The notes under the pieces are model-generated. The model did not search any database and was not told where the DNA came from. It was given only the letters and a program-made list of their open reading frames with translations. A program made the position numbers and the translations under genes. From Pseudeuparius sepicola (Eukaryota; Arthropoda; Insecta; Coleoptera; Anthribidae): a DNA stretch of 64,000 nucleotides. Positions within the stretch are counted from its first letter, which is position 1, and each line of letters starts with the position of its first letter. Where the stretch lies: positions 24,196,901-24,260,900 of the forward strand of contig OY987299.1 in the NCBI GenBank assembly GCA_963920635.1, given 5' to 3'. Below are positions 33,601-44,714 of this stretch, in pieces.

Positions 33601-36600
33601 CCAATGTTATAAGGGTTTGCCTTCCTCCATAATCTAAGGCATCACCGTTAAGAATAATATTAACAATAAATTAAATATCAATTATATGAAAATTAAGTCA
33701 GTGAGTTACACCAATTGAGCTACGCCCCTGAACTGTGACTAATTCTATAATATTTGCGAGTTCTTCCCCCTTACGTCGCACGCATTCTGCTGTAAGGAGG
33801 ACTATAGTAGAGATTCTTTTGTGCATATTGGTTTATAAGCCTAGAATGGCAAATTATTGAGAGTTGTTTTTTTTTGGAAGCTTTTATAAGTGTCAGAAAA
33901 TAGGTACATCAAGTTGATATTTTAACTACAGAATATGAACACTTACATCATAATTCATATAATTTTATTGTCAAAAGAGTGCTTTCCAAAATTCGAATCG
34001 ATATCAAGTTTGTCCTTTGTCATTTTACATTAAAAGGGATACGTATATGTTTTAAATATTCGTCCTATATATGTATAAGAAATCATGTCCGTTCATTTCT
34101 GGTTTTTTTCCATATAGGTATGGGAAGTTTGATTATCAGAGGTAATACAATAACAAGTGGTGTGCCTATTATCGATATACCTTTCGTTAATTTTACGATT
34201 TATAATCCCAAAGCTGAAAATATATTTTTTTATTTTCTTAGCATTATGATTATAATGAGTGATCAATTAAGGAAAATTATTATCTATTATTAGGCATACC
34301 ACGAGTTGTATTTAAAAAGAGAATTTAACAACTTCAAATAGGTAGTTACTTTGACAGCTAGCTGTCATTTAGATTGAACTTTCGGTTCTGAATATGTTTT
34401 TTGTGCTAATAGATATTTAAAGATCAATGTGTTAACTGAAAACATATATTCTAGTCCTATACTAAATTTGGTAATGCGAAGAAGTTACCGGGTTATCAGT
34501 TTTAGCTGCCACAATATTGGTTTAGCGTAACTAGGACGTAACTAAGAGAGAAGGAAATTTTATCGATAATTTTTTGGAAAGCGCTATTTTGCCTAGAAAG
34601 ATCACGAGTATAAATTGGGCTTTTATTTTCTGATACCTCGAGCTTCGCTCTCGGGATTTTATCTCTGAAAATAATAGCCCAATTTGTACGAGTGGTTTTG
34701 CTAATGGGCAAAATAGGGCTTGAGAATAAAATTATCTAGAAAAATTTCCGGCACGAGTGGTATTTGTCGAGATTATTTCATGAATACGATTTAATAATTT
34801 CTATATTAATTTTTTCTATGTTTACATTTCCAAAACAACTCATTTTGAACGAGTTTACTGACAGCTTCGACTGTAGCGTTCGAGTAAACAAACATGACGC
34901 TTGGGTATCCAAGGCAAATGCGATTATACCTACACCCTGTCAGCGTTGGTTTATTTTCTGAATGTGTCATAAATTTAAACGGAGGCGGAGGTCTAAATAA
35001 CAAGAATTTAGCAATGTAAAAGTTATATAAATTCATTGATATAATGCTTAATAATACCGCAACATAATTTATAAGCTGCATAATTTAGAACAGTGTGAAA
35101 CACACAAACTTTAAGAAGTAGGTACATGTTTGTATCCAACAGATTCGCGGTTGCTAAGCAACGAAGTGATAATTTGCACAAGTGCAATTACCGGTAATTG
35201 CACTAGTGCAAATTAGCGCTAGCAGAGGCATATCATTGGTTGGATTTTTATGGAAGGAGCTACCTTATTGGATGCAAGCAGTATGAGGGAAATAATCGCT
35301 GAAATCATCACTTGATTGGTTAATATTTCAAAAATCATATCATTTCATTGGTTCATATTGGCAGGCGTTGAATTCTCGTAGATATGTAATATCACAAGTG
35401 CCGGAAATTTTATCGATAATTTTTTCGAAAGCGCCCAATTTGTACCAGTGGTTTTGCTAACAAGGGCGTCGATATTTTTTTCTTTTGGAGGGGGTAACAA
35501 ATTAAAAAGCTCATAAATATCCAAATACCAAATAATAATAATAATTCTCACCCTTACAATACTCCAAACTAGGAGTACCCCAGAAGCAACTGAATGTTTG
35601 TGCGGAGGAGGAGGGCAATTACTATTATTTTGTCTTCGTTGCCATTTGCGGCTATGGCCAACTTTTCCCGATAGAACTAGGATAGCATTCGATCAAGTAC
35701 TACGGAAAACCCTAGAAAACCGTAGTAATTCCAATAGGTGAAGGACAATTATTAAATAAGACTGATAAAGCATTAAGGAGCAATACCGTGAAACCACAAT
35801 TTGTCCAGCGCTCTTGGCCATCAGCGATGTTTTTTTATAGACATGTGCACATGCAGTTTGCCTCGACCTCGATTCGAACCAAGGTCGGTGAAAGGAAGAA
35901 AAACATGCAGTCTAAATAGTTCGGTGATGCTACGAAAGTCGCTACCGCGGCCAAATAGGTACTAGGTAATATGTATTTCATTTCTTACTTTTGTATTTGT
36001 ACTTTTCTAGTCCGTATTGTCAGTTAAATTCAAGTTCTATGTTCTATAACAACTAACTATGTTACTTTTTTTTTACCTTTACCCTAACTAAACACTTACA
36101 CCTGCAAGTGCCGCGCTCGCGAATACGGTGACGTTGCCGCCACCGCTCTCCACAACAACCGCCTGGAGACTGCGCAATGCGCATGTTGTCCCTTATGGAC
36201 ACCTTTGTTTGCTAATGGGCAAAATAGCGCTTGAGAATAAAATTATTTAGAAAAATTTCCGGCACTAGTGGTATTTATCTAGATTATTTCACGAATATGA
36301 TTTAATAATTTCTGTATTGATTTTTTCTATGTTTACATTTCCAAAACGACGCATTTTGAACGAGTTTATTGACAGCTTCAACTGTAGCGTGCGAGGAAAC
36401 AAAGATGGCGCTTGGATATCCAAGGCAATGCGAATATACCTACACCCTGTTGGCATTGGAGGTCCAATAACAAGAATTTAGCAATGTAAAAGTTATATAA
36501 ATTCATTGGTACATTGCTTAATAATACCGCAACATAATTTATAAGCTGCATAATTTAGAACAGTGTAAAAGGCCACCAATTTTAAGAAGTACGTGTTTGT

Positions 36601-39600
36601 ATCGAACAGATTCGCGGTTGCTAAGCAACGAAGTGATAATTGCACAAGTGGTATTACCGCTTTGCTTTTGCACAAGTGCAATTATCGCTAGCAGAGGCAT
36701 ATGATTGGTTGGATTTTTATGGAAGGAGCTATATACCTCATTGGATGCAAGTAGTATGAGGGAAATAATCGATATAAATTTTGTCAAGGGGTGACGATAG
36801 ATATGCGCGAGCCTTTAAAATTCGTTCCACAACTGATAATATCTTTACAGTTTTACAAACGTCAGACGGGCCTGTCTGACGGTTGGTTTTCAGATCTCGC
36901 CAAGGCCAACTTATAGAAAAAAATCGTATAATAATGTACAATAATGTAGTGCCAATTTTTGAGCTTTTATCGACGAAAAATAAAAAAATAATATACAGGG
37001 TGTAACTTAAGTAAGTTAAAATATTTTAGGGTCGTGATCCTCAGCTAATTCTAAGTACAAAAGTTCGTATAAACAGGTGTCCAAAAATTCTTCGTATTCG
37101 ATATACGGGGTGTTAAAATTTTCTAAAAAAAATCGTTTTATCCCCATAACTTTTAATTCTTATTTTCAGCTAAAATTAGTTGTGTTGCCTTGAAACCTCC
37201 AAAATTTTGTCTTTAATGGAACACAAGATCGTTATATTTTCCCTACTATTTTAAGTAGGTATCTAACATTTTTTCCAAGCACGATAAAATAAATTTAAAA
37301 CAGCTAATTTTCCACGGAACGACGATAGATACAAAAGCCAATGATATACACTTTTTGTTCAGAATATTAAATGCTCCGTCCAAAACTGCTACCCGCTTTC
37401 CTACAGGACCGTACTAACTTATGACGTACCCAAGCATATCTCTACAAATAAAGAAGTGATGGGAAAAAGAAGATTTTTAGAGAAATTTAAGACCCCATAA
37501 TATATCGAAAACGACCCTGAAATATTTTAACGTACTTAAGTTACACCCTGTATTTTAAATAATAATTATGTAAACAAATTTTTTTGAATGTGCGTTGGTT
37601 ATATGCTAAAAAATTAAAACGCACAAAAATCAAAGTAGACCTGACCTAGGCTGTTGGAATTATTTTTCACACCTATCCAACTTTTTCATTATGAACAAGT
37701 TTTTTAATTACATTTTTAATGTGAAAACTACACAAAATCCCACGAAATCAAAGTAGGCCTAGACTTTTGAAATTTCGCAAACCTACTCAGTTTTTCATTC
37801 TGAACAAGTTTCCTTAATAACATTTTGCCGTAAAACCTACAAAAAGGGCACTTCACTGATGTGGAAAATTAGTTCCTTCAAGGCGATTTTTCGAAAGTAA
37901 AATTATGTCAGAAATTAATTTCAAACCAAGCAGCGCTGATCCCCATAAGCTCAAATTTCAACTCGAAATTTTTTTGTTATTTACACCTTATGTGAACTCA
38001 ATCCGTGGACACTGTAGGTTACATATAATATTTGTATTTTTTTTTTTCATTTTATTAGGGGGTGGGCATGGCCCCCATGCCCCCCCCCCCCAATAAAATT
38101 TAAATAACTTTATTGTTATTAAAGACAAAAATCCAAAATAATTATGTTCTTTTGAAACAAGTATATTTCATTTAAATTCTTAAAATCTCTACGTCTTTTA
38201 AGGAAAATATGTATTTTCTTCTTAGGTCATTTTTTAAAAATAGGTATCTAATTCACGAACACGATGCTCAGTTGTTGAATTCTGGAGCTTGAGCTTCAAA
38301 TTTTGTTCTATAGCTCTTTCGTGATCCTATCGCTACAAAAGTTTTATTTCACAAAAAATACTATTAAAAACTTGTGTGATTGTTTCGAAAATGTAAGGTT
38401 GGTTGGTTAATAAATCAGATACCACTTGTATACAATGAAGTTGTGAACAATAATGTATACCATATCTACACCTACCTACATGGGCTAATTTAAAATTCTT
38501 ATTGTGATCTTAAATTGATAGTATGTAACATGAAGATACATCCAACATCCAACATAAATACACCATAAGCATATCCTTAACGGATTGTTCTGTTTGCGAA
38601 ACTAATAATTGTTTCAAAAAACAATAAATCAGATTGTGAAAAAACAATATAACGACCTAGATGAAATCCGATCTGTAGGCATATTTAGGAAAGTCGCTGA
38701 TCTAAGCAATGCATAAAATTATTCAAATTTTTAAGATGTGCAACATAGGCGGATATGTATTATGTATTAGAGAAATAAAATGAGATATTCATATTGTTGT
38801 GTTTTCATTGTTTATTCAAATCCCTATACTAAAGAGAAATATTTGTACATTTTTTGTCGGTGTATAATGTGTCATTTTATTATTATTTTTATTTAAAGTT
38901 TCTAAACTATAAAATATATAATGGCTCGAAATAAAATGAATAAAAGAAAGAAAATATAAATCCTATATAAATAAAGACAAAAGATAAGAAGCATTTTTAG
39001 CGTTGAGTAAAGTTTTAGTTAAAACTAATAAAGTTGTTTTCACAAAAAGATTTTACCTACTTTATTCGAGTTGCTTTAATGATTTTGTTTCACTAAATTA
39101 TTTTGTACTTAGTATTAGTAGCCAAGTGCATAATGAAACTAAATTATCCTTTAAAATTAAAGGAGCTTTTGTAACAATCTAAACATTGCTTAAATATTGT
39201 AGTTTGATTGTGGAATCGACTCTAATACTTATATAATTACCATATTTATGCATGGTAGTTATTTTAAGGCTGTAAATAAAACAACATCAAAAGTATGCTT
39301 GGTTGCCTGTATCAATAGAATTTTATTTACAACTAGCTTAAAAAACTAGTAGATTTGAAAGATTTACAAAAAATAAGGTTATTTTTCAAATACTCATAGA
39401 CACTAATGACACTATTTGGAAAGTTATAGCTGCTAGAAATTAAAAAAACAATAGTTAATACAAGCCATGACTTTTAAAAATCGTGTCATTAGTATCTACG
39501 AGTATGCATATTTTAAAAATACCCTTGCAAATAAATAAGCCTTTCAAATGCACTAGTTTTTCCAGCTATTGATACAGGCAATCGAATATACTTTTGATGG

Positions 39601-42600
39601 CGTTTTATTTTCAACCTTAAGGATAGATTATCCTATAAGTTTTTAAGCTGATTCATAAATTGGCTAGATTTTCTCTGGCTTTTTCTGCCAACTACTTTGT
39701 TCTTCGAAATGTTTCTAGTTTCATTTTCATGGTGTTTTTAACGAAAGCATTAGAAATCCAGTTTCCCTGAAATTATAGTTAGAATAGCGAAGTTGATTGA
39801 ATCCATTACGAGATATGTGTCGAGCGCGTCCGCCTCTGACTAGATTCGTTTTGTTCATCTGAATTTTTTGCTTTGACTTCCAAGGAATACCGTGCAGAGG
39901 AAAGGTCTCAATAATCTCTCCGTATTCACCTACATGTGACCCTCGGGATCTGCATTAATTAATAATGAAATTCGCTTAATTTGCATCTAAGCTAACGCCT
40001 CCTATTCGAAATGTCACTGTGATTCCTCCTGGGTTTTATGGAATTTCCTAAGAAAATCTGAAGTGGTGGGAATAGTTTCATGTTTATATGCCTAGTTGAC
40101 TTATTGAAATTGAAAAAATATTTTACAATAAAAATACCCTTCCTTGAATAATAATAGTAATTATTTTAATCCGCTCTTTGCAGTCAATTTCGCTTTATAA
40201 TAAATATACTTGCACAAATCACCTCTGCAATTATTTCTTCATAAATTGCTACAACAAAAAATCAAAGTAATTTGGTCACACATAAGAATTTAACTAAACT
40301 AAAAATATTTTATATTAGGTACTAAACTAAAAATATTTTATATTTTAGTTTACAGAGTAGCTTTATGTCGATAATGTACATCAACGAGTAAAAAGCATTC
40401 AGACAATTATACCTCTTTTCAATTTTAAATTTTAGCTTAGTTGTCAAATTGTACAGGGTGAATCAGTTTTTAGCAGGACTTTAACAGGTGATAGATCTTC
40501 AAAAAAGAACCGCACTTTTTCGTATAAACTATATCTTTTTAAGGCTTCCTAGAAAAGTTACAGGGTGTTAAAGTTGGAAAAAATATGTGGACTTTATTGA
40601 ATATTTACCAAACTAGTTGAGATATTTAAGTCATATTTGGTATACATTATAACGGCATGAGTTAGCATAAAACCTGCTAATATCGAACATCTTGCACGAC
40701 CAGTGGCGGAGAAGTGGGTAATTAGTACAATTATTTTTAGAAAAAAAAGGCTCACCTATATTGTAATAAAAGACAAAAATGTCCTCTTTATCATTTTAGA
40801 GTATTTCGGAAAAATTAACTAAAAAAATTGCCCCATAATTAAGATTCAAAATGAAAAAAACGTGTTTCTTACTTTAAATAATGTAACTTTTTGCAATAAA
40901 CTAACCCATTCAAGCTTTTACTTTTCAAGATACAGAGCGTAACATTAATTGCATCTTCCTTAAATGTTTTAGACCCTGTAACTTCAAAAGTATAGCCTTC
41001 AATAAAAAAAGTTACTTTATTTAAAGTAGCAAACACATTATTTATACTTTAAGTGTTACTTACGGAGCACATTTTTTAGATAATTTTTCAGAAATACCCC
41101 GAAATAATACAAAAAAATGAAATTTGCCATTAAACTATAACACATGTGAACAAATACCAAGAGGACATTTTTGTCTGCAATTAAAATCTGCATAAACAAT
41201 GTAATACCTTTTATTACAATACAAGTTGATTCATTTTTTTTTCTAAAAATAATTGTACTAATTACCCATTTCTCCATCACTGGTTGTGCAAGATGTTCGA
41301 TATTAACAGGTTTTATGTTAACCCATGCCCGTTATAACCCTGTAACTTTTCTATGAAGCCTTAAAAAGATATAGTTTATACGAAAAGTGTAGTTATTTTT
41401 GAAGATCTATCACCTGTTAAAGTCTTGCTACAAAAAACTGATAAATGTTTTTAAGAACCTTAATAACAATTTTTAATATATTGTAAAGTGGATAGTAAAA
41501 AACTATATTTTCAGGACCATTCAACAAACAGTAGGTACCTCCAAATAAAAAAAAACACATTATGAATAATTTTTGTATTATGTGGGTCAATTTCCAATTT
41601 AACGGAAACATTTCTGGAAAACATTATAGGTACCTATTTTAAACTTATAGGTATTTAAATATACATAGTTACATTTTATATTTATAAAGGGTCTAATAAT
41701 ATAGCTTCTAGTCGGCAGTCAATAATTAAATACACAGGTATTAAATGTTTCCACAGCCAATAAATATAAAAAAGTTTTCAGGTAGATATATTAATTTATA
41801 GCCTATAGGCGTGCCAAAGAAATTAATGGATTTACTATGTCTTAGAGAATACCACAGTAGAAACAAAATTATCGATTTTGTAACTTGTGTTTCTTCTATC
41901 TATATTTTTAAATATTAAAAAAATCGATTCTCGTACTTTCGAAATAATTACCGTTCTTATTAAAATATTAGCTTTTATGCTGGGTGCACTGACAATAAAA
42001 TGCAGAAAATAGTTTATTTATTTAAACTGGATCGGCATTCCTCCAATTATTAAGTATTAATATTAATTATTTCAAAATTTCAGTGAATGCTCAAGAAGCT
42101 TTCAACATTTGAGATAATAATTATGATATAATCCTTTGGTTAAAATAAACATTTCTTAAAAAAAAGTAGAATACAAAAAAATGGTCGTCATTGTGTAAAA
42201 ATTTTACGTTGGGTGGCGAGTAAGTTTTCAAATTGTTTGAATATACAGGGTGAGTTTTTGGTCCGTACAAATTATAACCAGGGGTAAAGTTGAAACTTTG
42301 GAGCACGCCCATGAAATTATTTTTTAAAAAAGTCCAAAATAAAATTTCCGTGTTTCCATTAATTTTTGTTTTGGGCAGTTGGCCTTGTTTCTTCTTCCAT
42401 ACACCATCCTAATTTAAAGTCTGCAATGTTTCCACATTTCATAAAAATTGTAATCTTATTTTGAAATATTAAAAATATATTGATTTTTATTAATAGCAAT
42501 TTTTAAAAAATATATCTAATTTATTTTGAGTTTTTTTAAAAGTTACTTCATAGGCTTACTCTTGGTGTTCAACTATGTCACCGATTAAAAATTTTGGTGC

Positions 42601-43546
42601 GTGTCAAAGACTATCCAAGCCCCATTTGGTTTTATTTGAAACTTGTGTACCCTACACCTGACACCAGATTGTATTTCAGAATTCAGAACACTGCGAATTG
42701 AGATTAGCTCTAATTTATTGATCTTTATTGTAAAGTTGGTACAATTTTTAGTTTTATCTTATCCTGTTAAATTTGAAAATACCAAACTAAATGTTATAAA
42801 AAAATATATGTATTTAAAATACAAAACAAAATATCTTGGGTGATTTTTTTGTCGATTTATTGAAATGTTGTCTTAACATCCTACTATTTTTATAGGATAT
42901 TTATACATAGTTTAAAAACTTGTCATCGTAGGATCTTCATTCCTAAGAGTTAAAAATAATTATCAAAAAAACTACAGCGAATTGGTCACTGTATGCGAAA
43001 GAATCTTGAGATGCAAAGGCGATACGTTACACACTGTCTTTGCACATGGTGAGAGTATTAAATTTAAATTAAATATCTATGGGAGGTTGATTTTTACCAT
43101 TTTCCCTTTATTTTTCTCTTTGCTTTTTAATATTTTTGTCATGAATTCGAAATAGCTACGAGTTTTTCCCAAGTAAGGATGATCTTTTTTATCGCTGAAA
43201 GTGTTAGTTTTATTGACGCCCTTGGCTTATTTCAAATTATTAATTTCTAGTCAATCTGCCGGAAAAATCCGAAATAACTAACTGTATTATAAATGATTAG
43301 CGATTAGCGGCAAATGTCACCAATTATTCGCGTACCGCCAACCTGTCGACCTTATGCGATTTTCCGCGGAAAAGATAATAAAATGCCAATTTGAGGAGCG
43401 CATCGAGTAATCCGGCCGGTGCGAAATACCAGTTCAAACCTAATTGACTCGTACAGCGCGAACACGCGATTTTTCTGTCACTCGCCACACGACGACCACT
43501 TCACCGACGCCCCGCACCACCGACCGGTACTTACCGACACCTTCAT
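21425..43546 (-). CDS. CPR-B: complete RR-1 cuticular protein gene
   Basis: Extracellular chitin-binding cuticle protein. Coding join: 43546-43535, 32816-32603, 28462-28177, 21677-21425; 765 nt, 254 residues plus stop. Introns of 10718, 4140 and 6499 nt, all GT/AG, phases 0, 1, 2. Order in the protein: signal peptide (MKVS-GFIVVAIVGYVRVQA), acidic D/N-SG-x-Y repeats (about residues 25-75), a Gly/Ser/Asn linker, HWKIVRQVGDADIDGTYHWE, then the RR-1 block YETENGIAAEEKG through GFFKYLGPDNVEYAIQYTAD, ENGFLPRGNHLPTPPPLPEE, ending IRNNRS. Spacing of the aromatic residues and the G(F/Y)xPxGxHLPTPPP tail fits the Rebers-Riddiford consensus. The role in soft cuticle is inferred from the RR-1 class. A TATA box and a poly(A) signal bracket it. 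Confidence 0.92.
23515..23705 (+). pseudogene. Possible transposon-encoded ORF remnant
   Basis: A frame with one internal stop reads RSFRVLEDKDTKKQ, a stop, then RKLPILQTCVEQNDTLAADV and QLRMGCCYNE. The A-A-D-x-x-x-R/H-x-x-C-Y ending resembles a short conserved segment in some insect transposon proteins, with a Cys-x5-Cys-like pair just upstream (LYCGQKYDF). The match is from memory of the pattern only; function unknown. Confidence 0.25.
25204..25414. repeat. Inverted/direct gagacag repeat
   Basis: gcctaatttgagacag occurs directly at 25204 and 25352, and attttgagacagacagacg at about 25230; the inverse (ggcatctcaaattaggaa) closes the segment at about 25396-25414. It looks like a small foldback element. 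Confidence 0.45.
25585..26060. repeat. ~122-bp tandem repeat, about 4 units
   Basis: Same unit as the 6790-7262 array: catttaa..tttgaagaaaaa at about 25594, 25717, 25838 and 25962, each with a ccacccctaagggtgg-like hairpin and gatttcgatgattctt. The last unit is more diverged. Same orientation as the first array. Confidence 0.85.
26288..27434. mobile_element. 1.15-kb composite foldback element (outer arm A, core X)
   Basis: CAGGGTGTTCCTTAATGACATG and its inverse, TA on both sides (26286-26287, 27435-27436). Outer arm A: aatacttaagggggttattc, cgtatgtcgtaaacgtccta. Inner core X, itself inverted: caagcttattctccatcccc, gagggcgccacttgcgctg, aggttatctttttggtcctg. Core X recurs in the element at 51653-52818 with different ends; arm A recurs in 57625-58372 with a different core. 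The open frames here are palindrome by-products. Confidence 0.85.
28177..28462 (-). CDS. CPR-B coding exon 3 (linker)
   Basis: Acceptor gcacatatttcag before 28462, donor GTAAGTACC after 28177. 286 nt: 2 nt, 94 codons, 2 nt. It encodes a Gly-rich opening (KYRDGDGGGFGSGSRFGN), a polar linker (NQKLLRPSTAFNLNGLEDD) and the pre-RR segment HWKIVRQVGDADIDGTYHW. Only this frame is open throughout. Twice as long as its CPR-A equivalent, with little similarity outside the last 20 residues. Confidence 0.92.
28463..32602 (-). other. CPR-B intron 2 (4140 nt)
   Basis: Contains a partial element at about 29505-29640 related to 590-700 (tcaaaaac, tgtagaattttccgtgga), clustered CACCCTGTA-like ends (about 29740-29760, 31960) and a direct duplication (30230-30395 and 30908-31077). 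No exon recognised. Confidence 0.65.
30230..31077. repeat. Direct duplication of a ~165-bp segment
   Basis: ttttttaagttcagaacact starts both copies (about 30232 and 30908) and caaagaatgtcgagatat/ccaagaatgtcgagatata ends them (about 30372 and 31053). aatgaaatatt.gttcaact is in both. The second copy has a small extra segment. Unknown element. Confidence 0.55.
32603..32816 (-). CDS. CPR-B coding exon 2 (signal peptide and DxSGxY repeats)
   Basis: Acceptor tcctttgcag before 32816; opens GGT TTC ATC in phase 0; ends ATT G before GTAAGAAT. 71 codons plus 1 nt. GFIVVAIVGYVRVQA is the signal core; then GDDGDDGSY followed by five or six 8-residue repeats: KPDDSGAY, VPDHSGDY, IPDYSGLY, RHDGSGRY, RGDDSGRY. 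More diverged between units than in CPR-A, so the array is older or under less slippage. The plus-strand frame over it is a shadow. Confidence 0.93.
34696..35300. repeat. ~0.6-kb dispersed repeat, copy 1
   Basis: gctaatgggcaaaatagggc to gagggaaataatcgctg. Shares with 36210-36774: gagaataaaattat, tgtttacatttccaaaac, acctacaccctgt, attcgcggttgctaagcaac, atggaaggagcta, ggatgcaag.agtatgaggg. A further fragment (ttatcgataattttttcgaa) at 35408 matches 34560. Unknown transposon. Confidence 0.75.
35171..35214. repeat. 44-bp near-perfect palindrome
   Basis: AATTTGCACAAGTGCAATTA, centre CCGG, then the inverse with a single mismatch. It lies inside dispersed-repeat copy 1; in copy 2 (about 36637-36690) the palindrome is disrupted. 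Confidence 0.75.
35867..35880 (-). other. tRNA-like B box (possible SINE fragment)
   Basis: Minus strand GGTTCGAATCGAGG resembles the RNA polymerase III internal B box. The upstream minus sequence (gcggtagcgactttcgtagc at about 35947-35928) could contain a decayed A box. No cloverleaf and no poly(A) tail was identified. Confidence 0.3.
36210..36774. repeat. ~0.6-kb dispersed repeat, copy 2
   Basis: Direct copy of 34696-35300 in the same orientation, with small indels: a 24-nt gap around 36465 and a rearranged palindrome near 36650. Confidence 0.75.
36996..37550. mobile_element. 555-bp foldback MITE
   Basis: CAGGGTGTAACTTAAGTA and its inverse, TA at 36994-36995 and 37551-37552. Arms share aaaatattttagggtcgt and the inverse. 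Non-coding. A sequence just before it (cgtcagacgggcctgtctga, about 36860) recurs at 63280. Confidence 0.8.
39263..39620. repeat. ~360-bp foldback repeat
   Basis: ttaaggctgtaaataaaac, catcaaaagtat and ttgcctgtatcaata at the left are inverted at the right (tattgatacaggcaa, atacttttgatgg, gttttattttcaacctt). A partial copy of the right half lies at 56885-57020. Confidence 0.7.
40454..41443. mobile_element. ~1-kb foldback element, right tip lost
   Basis: Left end CAGGGTGAATCAGTTTTTAG with TA at 40452-40453. The arms pair over about 400 bp: acaggtgatagatcttcaaa, aagatatagtttatacgaaa, cgaacatcttgcac. The right arm ends at caaaaaactgat without the last CACCCTG, so the tip was deleted. The 41056-41356 frames are by-products. 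Confidence 0.78.
43535..43546 (-). CDS. CPR-B coding exon 1 (12 nt)
   Basis: ATG AAG GTG TCG then donor GTAAGTACC on the minus strand, 33 nt below the predicted start site and 56 nt below a TATA box. Joined in phase 0 with exon 2 it yields MKVSGFIVVAIVGYVRVQA. The alternative, a start next to exon 2, gives no good ATG. The 10.7-kb distance to exon 2 makes this a prediction, but the combination of TATA, ATG, strong donor and phase in a GC-rich patch is specific. Confidence 0.8.
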
Positions 43547-43601
43547 GCCTGCGCTCTTTTCAGACGAACCTCAACAACTACCAAACAACATAATCATCTT
43601 C

Positions 43602-43608
43602 ATTTATA
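43602..43608 (-). promoter_or_regulatory. TATA box of CPR-B
   Basis: TATAAAT on the minus strand. Counting 30 nt down gives an initiator-like GTAGTT with its A at 43579, so a 33-nt 5' UTR. Both CPR genes carry a TTGGTAG motif around the start site. Confidence 0.72.
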
Positions 43609-44280
43609 TCTGGGTAGGCGAGAGGGTGTGCAGAAGTAGAGGAGATGCGCGTAAGAGGGTGTTCCAATGTCAATACCGTCTTGCCCAACTTTTCGATCAG
43701 TGGACCGGGACGCGCCTTTTTTCCTGTCCATTGTTATGCGATAGTCACCTTACTGCTACGCCTTTGAAAGATGATATCTACATGCGATTTGGAAACAATA
43801 TAAATTATCCTTGCTATCGTGCATAATTGTTTCGAGGTGCTAATAGTTTTTTAAGAGTTCGTCTATTTTAAAGGTTTTACATCCGTTGCGGATTTAGTCT
43901 ATTTCACACATAAAAAAATGGTTCATAGAAAAACACCTCCAAATTCCATTTGAAAATTGCTAAATAAGTACTTTTCAACTTTTTATCTCGGCTGGAAATG
44001 TGTTTTTTCTATGTAGTTCAACACGAAGATGTCCCATTCACGTATTCGAAATAACATTCTGTTCTGGTAAGAAAAAAGAAATACACATCCCGTAATTTCA
44101 AAAAGAATTTTGCAGTATAGGTATTTTAAATATACCGCGAAATTTATATCCAATGAGAATAGCCCTTGTTGCCGCTGTTTAACTCTCTGGGTACTAAACA
44201 ATATCGGCCATCCGCAGATATATCCTTTTAGGAGGAATTAAAAGTACTCATATTCACGGAATTAAAAATTGAAAATAAAA
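43609..44280. other. CPR-B upstream flank
   Basis: Moderately GC-rich to about 43760 (ggtgtgcagaagtagaggag, gaccgggacgcgcc), plausibly the promoter-proximal region, then AT-rich. No gene seen. Confidence 0.5.
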
Positions 44281-44644
44281 AACCTTTTTAAAAACAAGCT
44301 TTTATTTAAGCCACGTACTAAAACGAATAAAATAAGTTTAGGTTTTCGTTAAGATATTTCAATTCCAAATTACGACAAGTTTTTGCAAATTGAAAGGCTT
44401 GTCGTGCGAAATGTTAAAAGTAGGTACCTACCAATTAATTTTATTGGAGAGTGATTTGTTGAAAAGCAAGTACCTATTTACCAAAGTAGGTATGCATTTT
44501 TTCACTACAATTCGCGCGACAAGCTTTTCAATTTGCAAAAACTTGTCGCAATTTGGAATTGAATTATCTTAACCAAAAATTAAACTTATTTTATTCGTTT
44601 TAGTAGGTACATTGCTTAAATAAAAGTTTGTTTTTAAAAAGGTT
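44281..44644. mobile_element. ~364-bp foldback element with AAGCTTTTATTTAA ends
   Basis: aacctttttaaaaacaagct at the left and inverse (agtttgtttttaaaaaggtt) at the right; attccaaattacgacaagtt and gcaaattgaaa pair inside. End motif as in 14783-14886 and 18610-18722. Confidence 0.75.
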
Positions 44645-44714
44645 TTATATTTTCAAGTTTATTTTTTACTTTTTAGTACCTATTTGATTCCCATGTCAGG
44701 AGGGTAGTAAAGAA

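Larger units (their letters stand above)
32817..43534 (-). other. CPR-B intron 1 (10718 nt)
   Basis: GTAAGTAC donor at 43534; acceptor at 32818-32817. It is GC rich next to the acceptor (32870-33060). It contains a duplicated ~0.6-kb repeat (34696-35300, 36210-36774), a tRNA-like B box (35867-35880), foldback elements (36996-37550, 39263-39620, 40454-41443) and a solo CAGGGTGAG end at about 42247. 38100-39260 and 41700-42240 show nothing recognisable. Confidence 0.7.

Noticed and set aside
33690..33735. tRNA-like start (minus gggcgtagctcaattggtgt)
   Set aside because: Acceptor/D-arm similarity only; no anticodon arm or T arm follows.
43419..43826. 135-aa plus-strand frame
   Set aside because: It crosses CPR-B exon 1, its TATA box and promoter on the opposite strand; composition shows no protein signature.
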